Counted from the stretch's first letter, positions 42,533 to 55,729 are shown. The stretch is DNA of 64,000 bases from Berghia stephanieae (GCA_034508935.3 CM067442.1:142948051-143012050), one strand, 5' to 3'. The notes: a model not told the origin generated them from the sequence alone. Translations and numbers: made by a program.

Positions 42533-45500
42533 CCCACGCCTCAAATTCGGAATTGGGACAACTAATTGTGGAAGGCTTTAAGTCACTGACGACTCTATTA
42601 ATGACTAATCACGACTCCAGTGGAGCCGTCATCAAAGAAACAAAAGCCGAATGAGAACGAAAAGGGGGGAAAAGTCAGGGACACTATAACCGCAACCAGC
42701 GACCTCGACAAATTAGAGATTCTCGAATTTTGTTTGAATACGGAAGATGAGAAAGAAAAAGAGGTGGAAGAAAGTGAGGACGAAGATGAAATTGATAATT
42801 TAAATAAAAGGGACGGAATGGTTTGAAGACATTCCGAATCGGTGGCAAAGATAGTCAATAATGGAGTGTGCGCTAATGTCAACAGGGAAAAAATCAAGAA
42901 AGTGTTGGATAAACACCTTTGCCCTAAAAACACCCCCAACCTCAGAGTCCCTCGAATTAACCCTCAAGTATGGCGTATACTGCCTTTTATGCAAAATCTA
43001 AGAACACAACGATCAATAACATTCAATTGTTAATGAGCAAAAGTTTAACCATAACGGCTAAACTGCTGAGCGACTTAGTTAAAAGGAGCCAGGAAAAGGA
43101 CAATAAGAGGGTAATAGAGGTCAAAGCAATGACTCCATTAGTCACGGATTTTTAAGAGTGGGATCAGCTGTATATACGAATTGCAGCCAAATTTGAAAGG
43201 AAGCACTTAAGCCTTTTCTGAATGAAGAATGTAGAGAATTGTGCAAACCGAAAGAAAGCACATCAACGGAGTTCCTTTTCGGAGTAATTTAGACGAAAGC
43301 ATTAAGACAATTGATACCCACAAGCTTTCGAAAGCCGTGACAAAACCTGGCACGTTCCACTTTGATGGAAAATCAAAAAATGGTCAAGGGAGGATGCCTT
43401 ACCCCTCACCATCCCGAACCCACAAAAGCAGAGGGGGGAGAAGATGGCGACCGATAATAAGAGGTCGGGGAGGAAGGAAACCCTTCTCACAGAACAAATT
43501 TAACTTTAGGACAAGGACAAGTGAAGGGAAAAGAAGACAATAGCGTAAGTTTAGAATTTAAAAATACTATAGACAATTTCACAGGGGGAAAAACAAAATT
43601 ATATATACAGAAATGGCAGGAAATCACTAAAGACCAGTGGGTGTTAAACCAAATTAGGGGAGTTTACCCAGATCTTTGTTTTACCCCTTCGCAAACTTTT
43701 ATCCCAAAAAGCATAACATTTTCAGAACAGGAAAGAATACTAATTGAAAGAGAAGTTAGAGAATTAAAAGAGAAAAATATTATCCAAGCAGTCGGGGATG
43801 ACGAAGATAACCAGAATCAATTGTATTCTAATATATTCGCTAGAACTAAAAGTAATGGAAACCTTAGAATTATTCTCAACCTTAAGCATTTCAATACGTT
43901 GACTGCTCATTTTAAAATGAGCAGTCTTCAAGAGGCGATATATTCATTTCAGGAACAATACTTTGCTTGTTCCTGTGACTTAAAAGATGCTTATTTCAGT
44001 ATTGCACTACATGAGAAAGCTAGAAAATTTTTCAGATTTAGGTTTTCAGGGGAAAAGTTTGAGCTTACTTCACTCGTAATGGGTTTCACTGATGCTCTGC
44101 GGATTTTTACAAAAATCACAAAACCAGTACTTGCTCGCCTGAGAGACGAAATCATTATCATAATTATGTATATAGACGACGCCCTCATATTAGGGAGAAC
44201 ATATTTGGATTGTTTACGAGCTTATAACAAATCACAGCCATGGTTTCCAAAACTCATAAATTTATTGACAGATGTTCCACCCCTATTACCAAAGAAAGCC
44301 AACCTTCTCCATCATCCAGTAACAAAACAGAAGGTTCACCCCATATTACACAACAGCAGAATGATAGCCTGCCGCTTGTCCGGGAAATTCTCCAAAGTGC
44401 AAACATTTCAGAAGAAATTAGTGAAATCATTATCAATTCATGGCGACGAAATACCAGAAAACAATATACTACATACATCAGGAAATGGCTTGTATTTTGA
44501 AAACAATTCAATTGGTAGTCACCCCATGATCAGGCGATATCTAAAAGGAATATTTCGCCAAGCTCCTAGTTTACCTAGGACAGTGTCTACATGGGACCCT
44601 AATATAGTTTTGGATTTCCTGAAAAATTGTCCCCCTGTAAATCCTTAAGCCTCAAAGACCTAAGTTACAAAACTAACATGCTTATGCTCCTCACAACCGG
44701 ACAAGAGGACAAACAATTTTATCGTGTCGAATAGACGAAATGGAAATAAAACTTAACAAAATCAATTTTAAAATTCACACCTTATTAAAGACTTCAACCC
44801 CGCATCACCACTTATCCGATCTTACGCTTAAAAGCGTATCCTCCAGATAGAGAATTTGCACTGTTACTTATATAAAAAAATATATTCAGAGAACCAAATC
44901 TATAAGAAATTCTAAACAATTATTCATACACCTAAAACCGCCACATAAAGCAATCTCTAGAGATACCCTGAGGAGATGGACAAAAAAGACAATGGAGTTA
45001 GCGGGCATTGATATCAGTATTTTTAAGCCCCATTCCACCCGGGCAGCATCTACTAGCAAAGCGGCCACAAAAGGAGTTCCACTTGATGTAATACTGAAAG
45101 CGGGAGGATGGAGGTCAGAGACCACATTTACAAAATTTTATCATAAGCCAGTAGAGAGAACGAAAAAGGATTTCAATAGGGCAGTACTGGTTAAATTACA
45201 ATGAGTAGTGCTACGTGGATTTCATAATTTACGTCATAACAGAAAACGCTTTAAAGCTTCATTTGTAACCCAATTGGAATAGGGGTACGAGGTAGAGTTC
45301 GAAATTAAACGAACTCACCTGTGATGTTTAATTGAAACTCTGACGAGTCCCAATTCCGAATGGGGAACAAATGCCCACCCATTGGTAAATATCTAAACTC
45401 ATTAACTATAATATAATAGTGTTATAGATTATACTTGTATGTATGTGTCCCATCCCGTTCCATTTGTTCCGTATGTCTGTTGACGCGTTAAAGCCTGACA

Positions 45501-45586
45501 GTCACGGCGTGATTCTTCATTTGTTCCCCATTCGGAATTGGACTCTCAGAGTTTCAATTAAACATCACAGGTGAGTTCGTTTAATT
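42533..45586 (+). mobile_element. DIRS-like tyrosine-recombinase retroelement, broken
   Basis: A fossil. Parts in order: a gag-like stretch with a basic, GR-rich end (about 42.6-43.5 kb), a reverse transcriptase (about 43.7-44.2 kb, with LNLKHFN, DLKDAYF and YIDD motifs) and a tyrosine recombinase (about 44.3-45.2 kb, with an HSTRAASTSKA C-terminal block). A complementary pair of about 70 bp (45,303-45,373 and 45,518-45,586) matches the inverted and internal complementary repeats of DIRS elements. It is shorter than whole DIRS elements and has roughly half a dozen breaks. Motifs are still easy to read, so it is moderately young. It lies in the last intron of the second LRR-gene copy. Confidence 0.82.
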
Positions 45587-46333
45587 TTCGAATTATTTTT
45601 GTCATTATTTGCTTAGTTGAAATAGTGCATTGAGCTGAAATTGTTCCAATAAAGCAAGTTCCAACTAACCCAATGAACAGATTTATGTGGGTGGTCTTCG
45701 AATTGGAACAATCTATCAAGACTGCATATAATATACAATAGCTTTTTTAGAGCTGCCAACTTGAAATTTCAAAAATTCGTAGTTTCCAAGGGAAAAAGTC
45801 ATTTTAAATAGCTTTAGAAATAATTTGCCCTTAGCATGATCCAAAAATGCTCCAAAAGCCTGAATAAAGGTTCAAGGAACTAAACTTTCCTTCTCAACAA
45901 AATTTGATTAAAAAAGCAATATTCTGTAGCTGGAGTATTTGTTATTATGTAGTAAGCATTATCAATTTAACTGCAATGTAAATGTTCTGTTCTGTTGCTT
46001 GCATAAAATTTTGCTTTTTTATCATATGGGTGCAATAACCACACATTCATTTATATGAAAATTCATTAAACACTCCAGTGTAGTTCACGATAAACCACAA
46101 TTTCATCCAGTGCTTCATGCTCCATTCAAAGCAAGTGCCCATTTGCATCACAATCTTAACCATCTTTTGCTTTCCAAGATACTCAATATTTTCGGGTAAC
46201 TCATTTGGCAAGGAAGATTATAGGCCTACAATACCATTATTAAAGCTTTAAAAGTTTGGGGTTTTTTTGTTTTAAAAAAATTGGGAATCAGTCAAATTGT
46301 TAGAACTGCTGTGATTATTGCTGGAACTACCTC

Positions 46334-46565
46334 TTAACCCTCTCTTGGCCACTATAGGAAAATCGTCCCATAACAAATGTTACGATGCCAACAATTTTAT
46401 CATTCTGATCACAAACATTCAAAGAAAGTTTTTTGTTACAGCTATCAAAACTTGTCACTATGTTGTAGAGCTTATTATGCTTCCTGTTTGAGTAAGGTCT
46501 GTTTTTGTGACGGCAGGTGTGAAGTTTTGGGGAAATTTTTGAAAATGGCTGGTAAGAAGCGTTAA
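46334..46565 (+). mobile_element. MITE family H with TTAA at both ends
   Basis: TTAA-CCCTCTCTTGGCC to GGCTGGTAAGAAGCG-TTAA. It is within sequence that arm 1 lacks. Confidence 0.72.
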
Positions 46566-46808
46566 TATCAGGCTTGCCCAACTAAGCAGTTGCCCGTTTT
46601 CCACTGCAATTTTGTCTAAATATAACTGGCAATTTTTTTTTTTTAAATTTTAAAACATGCGTCTCATCCCGGGCCAAATGGGCGTTCCTTATTTTATTTT
46701 TGAAAAGTTGGCAGCTATGTTTGTATTTCAAAACTAATTTTTGTTGCATTTATTCTATTAAATAATACGACACTTTTTTTATAACTAAAAATTTTTTCTT
46801 GTTTTCAG

Positions 46809-47017
46809 AACGACTCACACATCTCCACAGTTGTAATAAATGTAATCGGATAGGCATGAGGGCCTATGTCGTGCTCAAACGTCTTGTGAAACTTAATGGT
46901 CAGATCTACCCGTTTTCATATATATATTGTAGGGATCATTTCTGGGAAATGAATGACCTTGCAGTATTGAAGCAAGAACTCAGTCTGTTTTTAACACCGT
47001 TTAAGCGATTCGTTTAA
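46809..47017 (+). CDS. Second copy of LRR gene terminal exon F
   Basis: Acceptor TTTTTTCTTGTTTTCAG, 209 bp to a TAA, same phase as exon F. Reads RLTHLHSCNKCNRIGMRAY and PFSYIYCRDHFW, with four residue differences and no break. No exon E was found on this side, because the DIRS-like element and the gap replace that part. Confidence 0.75.
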
Positions 47018-47389
47018 ATGTCTCGCTTCACTCGATTTGGGTGTGAATGAGGATCTGATCACGGGATTTTTCAGCAAATTTTCTCCATTCGATTCTATTG
47101 TAATGGGTATCTAGTCATAGCCTGAGCATTTATGAGTGACATAGCAAGAAATGACCAGACTCTCATACCTGTCCGATATAGCATTATAGCAACTGTTGGA
47201 TGATGAAGAGGTTCTTGGGAAGGAGATGTGACAGTTCACTGAGAGGTCCATACCCTTTGACAGACAGATGATCAGATAAAGTATGTTCTTTTTGTTTTCA
47301 TTATTGCTGTGATAAATGAAAAATTACTACCTGTGATGTTTATTGCTATTATGATTTTCTTTCTCCAATCTTCTCCCACGTTCCTTTTA

Positions 47390-47930
47390 AATGTCTTTCA
47401 ACTGGGTGGGGATCCTGACCTCCCATAGTGGGCAGGGAGGTACATGCTGTGTCTTCTATCCTCCCGACCGTTTTCCAATTGTTTCCTGTCGTCTTGGAAT
47501 GAGATTACTTGGTTTTGTCCTGGCCCTGGCCGTAGTTCCTTGGCTGGGAGGGAAACAGTCGAATATACAGTTTAGTTTTGGAAGATATTATTTTTTCCTT
47601 GTATATCATCTCTGTTATGCATTGTATTATGTTTAGTTTACATATTATATTATATGATTTGTAAACATTCGAGTGTATTCCTCTCAGTTGGGACCTGTGC
47701 TTGTGTCTGGATGAGACTTTTAGGTGATCTCAAACTAAGTGCTTTGACGGTGTGCTCTTGGAATCTACATCTGTACCCTATTTGAACCGATTACCCTTTG
47801 TCTCGCCTTTTCTTTTGTGCTTTAATTGTAATTCTAGAACTTTTTACTATCCCATTTTCTTCCTTTTTACTAGCGCTGATATGACCTTAATGTGTTGCAA
47901 GCGCCGTAAAACCCTTAAAAACAAAATTTC
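47390..47930 (+). mobile_element. Retroposon I
   Basis: Starts CTGGGTGGGGATCCTGACC, ends CCGTAAAACCCTTAAAAAC. Target duplication ATGTCTTTCAA/ATTTCTTTCAA. It is the mirror of the copy at 29,279. Confidence 0.82.
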
Positions 47931-48085
47931 TTTCAATCGCCTTAGACTTTGATGGCATACAAATTCAATGGATTTTCTCAATGTTTAAATGTTAGGACGT
48001 TTTTGAATGTTTGAACGGTTTCTGATTAATTTCATGTTATACTTAGAAATAGAGCGAGATTATGTAGCAAGGTTGCTATTTTCCG

Positions 48086-49771
48086 TAGGAAAAGACAAAA
48101 ATATGTAAACTATTAATTATGCTTTTATGTTGAGCATTCTCAGTCTAGATTATATATTTTAAAATAGTCCAAATATATTGCCATTTTGGGTAATGTCGCT
48201 GTTGCGCATTAGGGTGTCCTGTTTTAGCCCTTTGAAAAGTGGCCGCTATGATCTAATGGTTAGAATGGATGTGCACTAATATATTACATAAATATGACTT
48301 ATGTTTGAATTTTTACGGCTTTTTCTGGGGTTTTTTTTTTTTACACCTTAATTCACACCTCCACAGCTTTTGTCTCCCAAGCAGATTGCCACTGAAGGCC
48401 CTTCCTCTCACGCAGAAATATTATTGAAATTGCTGCAACAAAGACCCCATACACTTGGGACAGGAAGGGAAAATAGTGAATTAAGGAAATTATTTTTGTT
48501 CGCTCGTTCACAAGGTTTAGGTTTTGGTGATGTAAAGTAGAGCTGATCTCATTTTCATTTTTGTTTTTCTTCTTTTTTTTTGGTTAACTTGGGTCATCAT
48601 TTTATGTGAAGCAAGCTCCATATCAACTTATGCATTATTGTTATATGGCAGGGGAATGTTTGCTTACAGGGAATCGGCAGGAAGGCAATTTTAATCTTAA
48701 GTTATAGAAAACCAGGCTTAGTGCTCAAACCAATTTATAATAAATAAAAATTAACCGTCCTGATAGACTGTAGGACGACTTCAGTTTCAAAACTAATTGT
48801 TGGTCCCAAGTCAACCTTGCTTAAGGTCGACATTTAATGTTGGTTTCTAATTTTCTTGTCAAACTCATTACCAGTAGCGGTTGCTATGATGCTATATCGG
48901 ACGGTTATTTGAACAAGTCCGATTCTATTGTCTTTCTACCCATAATAGTCATTTAATGTGTTGCTTGTGACGACTTGGAGAAAATTGAATATGCCTTTAC
49001 ACAGGCAATTGAAGCCAAAAAATGAGTTTAAAAAAACAATTTTCTCAATGAATTGATGCTACGACTTAAGGAATTTGAAGCCTTATCAATCTGGTATGGA
49101 CAGATTGGCATGGAAAGTTATCGTACTTACTATTTCCTACCCTGAAAACTATGACCTTTTCCAATATTTATTTGGCAGGTCTGTTTGTTTCACTGGTTGG
49201 AAAGTAGATAAATCTTGTCACAAAATTTGACATGTTCCTTACATGAAAGGAAACGCAATTATCAAATGTGATTAGGATCAAGTCTTTTAGTCAAACATAA
49301 GTAGCACTGTTCTGTCGTTTTGAAGATAAAAGAATAATGGCTATGGTTATATTAGCAATGTAAACAGTTTATGTTAGCCAGAAATACTCCTGCTAAAATG
49401 TTATGAAAAGGTATCAATTTGTCACCGAATAAGTTGTTCTAAAATGTCAGAGGGAAAGAAATTGGTTTTTTACGAGTTGTTAGACGACACAGGCTCTCAT
49501 ACCCATCTGATTACAATCATTGCTGAGGTGTAATTCCTATTTTTTGTCTCAAATTCCTATTTTCAGGCGTTCTGATTCCACTTTTGTAATTTCAAGGGTT
49601 GGCAGGTCTGATAACAATGCAAACATTAGTTTGTATTTATATTATCCAGAAAATACTCCTGCTAAAATTCAAGATGGATAAATCTTGTCATGGATAAGCT
49701 GTTTCTTGCATTGTACATTTTAAAGAATGGCATGGGGAAAGAAACAGGTTTTCATTTCAAGTTATTAGATC
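48086..49771. other. No intact gene; diverged exon F-like fragments
   Basis: Three short minus-strand segments resemble exon F around its CNKCNRIG codons: 47,160-47,205 (just inside arm 2), 48,868-48,905 and 49,485-49,545. None is open over the exon. 48,588-48,690 also occurs in reverse inside 29,455-29,540. Confidence 0.5.
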
Positions 49772-51612
49772 GACATGGGCTCTCATACCCATCCGATTAC
49801 ATCATTGCTACAATGGCACCGGCAGTCATACCCATCCGATTACATCATTGCTACAATGGCACCGCAGTCATGCCTCCGATTACATTATTACAATGGCACC
49901 GGCTCTCATACCTATCCGATTACATTCATTACAATGGCACCGGCTCTCATACCTATCGATTACATTCATTACAATGGCACCGGGTTCATACCCATCCGAT
50001 TACATTCATTACAATGGCACCGGCTCTCATACCTATCCGATTACATTCATTACAATGGCACCGGCAGTTCATACCTATCCGATTACATTCATTACAATGG
50101 CACCGCGTCTCATACCTATCGATTACATTCATTACAATGGCACCGGCTCTCATACCTATCCGATTACATTCATTACAATGGCACCTGGTCTGATTCATAG
50201 CTCATCCGATTACATTCATTACAATGGCACCTGGCTCTCATACCCATTTCCTAAGATACATTCATCTTACAATGGCACCGGCTCTCATACCCATCCGATT
50301 ACATTCATTACAATGGCACCGGCGTCTCATACCCATCCGATTACATTCATTACAATGGCACGGCTCTCATACCCATCCGATTACATTCATTACAATGGCA
50401 CTGGCTCTCATGCCATCCGATTACATTCATTACAATGGCACCGGCTCTCATACCCATCCGATTACATTCATTACAATGGCACCGGCTCTCATACCTATCC
50501 GATTACATTCATTACAATGGCACTGGTCTCATACCTATCCGATTACATTCATTACAATGGCACTGGCTCTCATACCCATCCGATTACATTCATTACAATG
50601 GCACCGGCTCTCATACCCATCCGATTACATTCATTACAATGGCACCGGCTCTCATACCTATCCGATTACATTCATTACAATGGCACCGGCTCTCATACCT
50701 ATCCGATTACATTCATTACAATGGCACCGGCTCTCATACCTATCCGATTACATTCATTACAATGGCACGGCTCTCATACCTATCCGATTACATTCATTAC
50801 AATGGCACGGCTCTCATACCTATCCGATTACATTCATTACAATGGCACCGGCATCATGCCCATCCGATTACATTCATTACAATGGCACCGGCTCTCATAC
50901 CTATCCGATTACATTCATTACAATGGCACCGGCTCTCATACCTATCCGATTACATTCATTACAATGGCACCGGCTCTCATACCTATCCGATTACATTCAT
51001 TACAATGGCACCGGCTCTCATACCCATCCGATTACATTCATTACAATGGCACGGCTCTCATACCCATCCGATTACATTCATTACAATGGCACCGGCTCTC
51101 ATACCTATCCGATTACATTCATTACAATGGCACCGGCTCTCATACCATCCGATTACATTCATTACAATGGCACCGGCTCTCATACCCATCCGATTACATT
51201 CATTACAATGGCACCGGCTCTCATACCTATCCGATTACATTCATTACAATGGCACGGCTCTCAATGCCTATCCGATTACATTCATTACAATGGCACCGGC
51301 TCTCATACCTATCCGATTACATTCATTACAATGGCACCGGCTCTCATGACCCATCCGATTACATTTACAATGGCACCGCTCTCATACCATCCGATTACAT
51401 TCATTACAATGGCACCGGCTCCATACCATCCGATTACATTCATTACAATGGCACCGGCTCTCATACCCTCCGATTACATTCATTACAATGGCACGGCTCT
51501 CATGCCTATCCGATTACATTCATTACAATGGCACCGGCTCTCATACCCATCCGATTACATTCATTACAATGGCACCGGCTCTCTTACCCATCGGATTACA
51601 ATCATTGCTACA
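49772..51612. repeat. 41-bp minisatellite, about 45 copies
   Basis: Unit: CGGCTCTCATACCYATCCGA followed by TTACATTCATTACAATGGCAC. Units are nearly identical in the middle, more varied at both ends, with one-base losses. On the minus strand the core (TGTAATGAATGTAATCGGAT) matches exon F (TGTAATAAATGTAATCGGAT). With a 41-base period and no stop in the plus frames, it produces long false ORFs. Confidence 0.95.
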
Positions 51613-52489
51613 TTGGCACGGTACCAAAAACATTACCTCTCCCTGCGTTACCTCCTTAAAGCAGAGTGAGAACAGAAAGAGTATAAAAAGCAAAGATTAA
51701 ATCTAGAAATTGGTGCACATAAGATGCTTACTTGGAATTTGTATGCCATCAAAGTAGTATTACCTATTTGTCCAGTTTCATCATTTCATTTTCTATTAAA
51801 ACGATTGTGCGCCTTTGCAGGGTGACAATAATTTCATCCCGATTCTTGTTCTTGCAACTTGATTCCCCGGCTGCAATGATATTGGTTGGGTCCTTCATTG
51901 ACCAAGCTGACAACAAACATGGCTGATGACATTCTTTTTCGAAATAGAATTTCCTTGATTTTTACTGTTGGCAAAATTAGGGTAGAGAAGTTAGCACGAT
52001 TACTTTCTATGGCTGCCGCAGTGTATTGTGGGAAAAACCAGGTTTAATAGTAGTCCAACCCAGTGTTGTATAGCTCTTTAGAAAGCCTTCCATTTACCCT
52101 TCAGAAGGACAAATTGCAATGATTTGGAGATTGGATGCTTGTTCTCTCCACTCCCAGTGGTTTCATACTAAGACTATTTAAAATATTTTTGTTTCAATCT
52201 TCCTTTGTTCTGACCAGCGTTAACGAAAGCCAGTGTTGCGCTTGGTTGGCTTGTAGATTCTGTCGCCTTTGTTCCGATTTATGAGGTCTGCATTCATACC
52301 CTTCTGAATACAACCAGAAGTCATTTTTTAGGCAGACTTAGGCCCTCGAACCCTCGAATCGCGGTCACTGTAACTGAAAGTCATACTGAAATTGATTATA
52401 GCCATGATTATAATGATTCCACTTTGGAAAGTGAAGGGTTGGCAGGTCTCTGAGACGTCATTCCGCCTTAGTTCTATATTTTGGGAGGC
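51613..52489. other. No gene seen
   Basis: Unique-looking sequence without splice-bounded coding segments that I can support. Confidence 0.5.
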
Positions 52490-53660
52490 ATGGAATTCTA
52501 TGGCGCTTAACAATATAAACTATCATACACACTAATTACACGCATACATCTGTACACTTAAGCCCACATATGGGAACTTCTCCGGATACACATCACATAA
52601 GCAAACTCTTTACATTACATACACATTATTATACTATTTGCCCTAAATTAAAAATAAAAGCACATTGTCAACATAAGCTCTTGTAAATGTTATATTTAAA
52701 CGCATCTAAATTTTCACTGTTTTTGGTCTTGTGTGAAAGTGAATTCCATAACTAGGCGCTGTTACTCTGAATGATTTGTGTGAAACAGACTTAGAGGGTA
52801 CATCAGTCATAAGATGCATATATTGTTTATGGATGCCACAGTGCCTCTTCCATATATATATGTATATTCAGCAAGGTGTCCTGCGAATGTGTTCTTGGAT
52901 ACACAATTGCTTGGCAGTCCTTTCCTAATGTCCCAGATGGGTGTAACCTTCCTCTGTCGAGGGGGTTGTTTAATGGCTTATGTTTCTGTCTATGATTTCA
53001 TACGGAAATGGTCTATTCGTGTTGGCTATTTCCCGTCACGACTGGCAGAAAAGTTCTTCTCTATGCAAATTACTCCTAATACCCATCATCCTTCCCAAAG
53101 GCGTCCAATGTTATGTTTTCTCTGCCTTGCCAAACTTCCCCTCTATCTCTACGCTGTAGTTGGGGCCCACCATTTTGCTTCCCCTCTGAAGCATTGAACT
53201 GCACTGCTACACAAATCCCTCTGCTGTTGCTTAAAAAGTCCACTGTGGTCTCAGATGACATATCGACGCATGTTGCTGATGGCTTTATTAGGTCTAGAAT
53301 TTCGTCGTTTTGACGCATGTTGCTGATGGCTTTGTCTAAAATTTCAGAGTTAATACCTTACAAATGCTTTGTGCGAGGGTAGTATAACTCTTAAGCTCAG
53401 TTTTTCAACATTGGCTAGTTTTTGTGGCCATTTTTTAGGTTCTAAGCTGTAGCTATGAACCATGTTTTCAAAGCATCGAGAATAACTTATCAATTTGGTC
53501 TTGGGACTGTGAGAAGCTCTCGGGTGATTGACTTGATTGTTGGATTTAAGTGAAGCAAGTTTGATGTAGTTTGTTCTGGCAATGAGGGTTTTTGTTAGTG
53601 TATAATGGAACTGAACTGAGTAGTTACAGTGAATTTTAGAAATAAAATTACGATATGCCA
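52490..53660 (-). pseudogene. Possible decayed LINE 3' region
   Basis: Minus-strand pieces such as KKWPQKLANVEKLSLRVILP (about 53,370-53,430) and RVTAPSYGIHFHTR (about 52,745-52,785) recall LINE C-terminal text, but frames are broken and no family can be named. A short direct repeat (GACGCATGTTGCTGATGGCT) occurs at 53,265 and 53,313. Confidence 0.3.
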
Positions 53661-53762
53661 GTATGACGTTTGAAAACTAGTCCTCACAACTTACATATCT
53701 TTTGCAGATTGAGTTGTCTGCAAAAGTTACAAATTAAAAAAAAATATCAGTTTACATGTGAC

Positions 53763-53987
53763 ATGTCATCGTTTTTAGGGGTTCCCCTACCACAAATCCC
53801 CAAAGTAGACAATATCATGAGCATGTCTGACGTTTTTCACATATATGCGGAGAGCAAGAAAGATTTCCTGAACTTAGGAAATATTCTAAAAATAATGCAA
53901 GATTGTGGTTTTCAAATCGCTTTCAAAATATGCGGGAATGTAAATGTTAAGGTTTGCCTTCTCACCACTAGATCTTCGTCTCCATAA
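53763..53987 (+). CDS. Possible TIR-domain-like coding fragment
   Basis: An ATG-started frame of about 75 codons. The middle reads SDVFHIYAESKKDFLNLGNI then LKIMQDCGFQIAFKI, which follows the box-1 pattern of TIR domains (DVFxxYAxxDxxF, later xxGFxIxF). An alternative acceptor (CATCGTTTTTAG) lies at 53,767-53,778. There is no good donor and no partner exon. It could be an unrelated exon or chance; no function is proposed. Confidence 0.3.
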   Translation: MSSFLGVPLPQIPKVDNIMSMSDVFHIYAESKKDFLNLGNILKIMQDCGFQIAFKICGNVNVKVCLLTTRSSSP

Positions 53988-55492
53988 TTACACTTGATGG
54001 TAGTAATGGCACTTGGATTAAAATGTTTTAGTGATTGGGAGGGAGAGAGGACTGAGGAAACCTTAGATTTTTGCAGTGGTGCCAACCTATCATAGTAAAT
54101 GCTTATTCTTGCATATTTCCGTCCATTGTATTCATTTTGCTGGGGATTGTAATTCTACACATTAATTTTTATTCAGACATTTTTACCAATCATACTCTAA
54201 AAACATTAATCCATTTCTTGACCCAAATGATCTGATGCTACCAGCCAGATATATTGAACACCCTAAGGATGTTCGATAATCTGGCTGGGGAGCATCATCA
54301 GACAAGATGTGGATTCTGGAAGTTGATACTATTTATAGCCCATAGACTATAAATATGTAGTAAGTTAGTTCATTAATTTTAAATATATCGATAACAATAT
54401 AGCTAGTATCATCAGATTTAGCATTAAATCTTGTTTTGGCTCTCCATTACATACATTACATCCCCCCCCCCCCCCCCCACCCCTCAATACATTGCAATGT
54501 AATCCGTAAACAGCAACTCGTGAAAGACGGTGGGTATGTAGACATTGTGAAATCACAATTTAAGTGATATCGACTATTTATTTGAATGTATTCTTCTTTG
54601 TGGCGACCTGTGCTTGTGTCTGGATGAGACTTTTAGTGATCTCTAAGTACATGCTGTTTCAGTACAAGTTGCCTTATTAGCCCACAGTAATTAATGAACA
54701 CGACCATTTCGCAAAGTGATAAAATATTTTGATGACAGAATCAGAATAATGACTTTGTCCACACTTTTTTTTCGCGTTGAAAGCAATTCCTACAATTCCT
54801 TTGTTAGTGTCAGTGCTAGTCGGGTTTGAAATGTATCATTATTATAGACTCATTTCTTTTGATTCTCTATAAAATTATTTATGCCACTGCCGATTTCCAG
54901 TAATTTGACACCCATGCTTGCAAACATCTTTGTGTTCCCAAACCTCTTGGAATGTAATGTGTAAGAATTCATGCCTCCAGAACGGTTTTTTTTTTTTTTT
55001 TTTGTAATGTGTGGGGGGAGGAGGAGGGGGGGGGGGGGGGGGGTGAACTTGACCAATTTTAGAATTTTCTCCAATCGCTGATTTACTATGTTTAAGTCAA
55101 AGAGTTGGAGAGGAAAAGTGAAAGATTCATATATAAATTTCATCCATTTTAAAACACTACGTTACAGGTTTGTTTTTGCTTGAATTTTTTTGTTTTGTTT
55201 TTTTTTTTTTGTTTAAAATGTGTAGTTCTCAGGATTGCTTTTAATAAAGCTACATAGAATCGCGTTCTAATTCAAATCTATCCAACTTTGCAATGTAAGA
55301 AGAGACAGAAAAGATACATATTTATCAAATAACCAGTGTTCTTCATATTTAAAACTGTACATACGTTATTGATATACTTTGACATAAGTTGATGTAAAAC
55401 ATTTTGCATTATGTTTTTTTGGACGTTTCTTTTTCTGCGAAAAAATATTTCAAAATGATACCGTCTTTTCACCATAAGATTTCCTTACAATA
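53988..55492. other. No gene; retroposon I scrap and homopolymers
   Basis: A retroposon I scrap at 54,583-54,655 (GACCTGTGCTTGTGTCTGG). C run at about 54,463-54,479, T and G runs at about 54,985-55,042, T run near 55,197-55,210. Confidence 0.6.
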
Positions 55493-55729
55493 TTAACTCA
55501 CTCAACCCTAACACAGACTATATCCGTAGTTTGAATTTACCCGGGTTAATTTTACCCCATGCCTATTATATTTTTTCTTAGACAATTTTAGGCGTAATAT
55601 CAAAGCTAATGTTTTTAGTTTGTGCATGCCAATGGTAGTTAAATAAAACTATCTATGCACATGTTCATTTTTAATACATTTTTTTCCAATTTTGAAAAGT
55701 AGCAAAAATCTCTAGGATTGAGTAGTTAA
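55493..55729 (+). mobile_element. TTAA-flanked MITE family G, short complete copy
   Basis: TTAACTCACTCAACCCTAA to GGATTGAGTAGTTAA. It lacks the insert of the 6,496 copy and the insert of the 16,861 copy, so it shows both empty sites. Confidence 0.78.

Larger units (their letters stand above)
45592..48085. repeat. Inverted-repeat arm 2, mirror of 29,105-31,033
   Basis: Starts right at the DIRS-like element's end, and carries the last intron, exon F copy and 3' flank of the LRR gene on the plus strand. Confidence 0.85.

Noticed and set aside
49772-51612. CRISPR array
   Set aside because: Repeats are directly adjacent with no unique spacers, and the DNA is eukaryotic.
49690-51700. Very long overlapping open frames (up to about 600 codons) in the minisatellite
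   Set aside because: The 41-bp unit has no stop in the plus frames and its period shifts the frame each unit, so length follows from repetition. There is no start context, splice site or protein-like change pattern.
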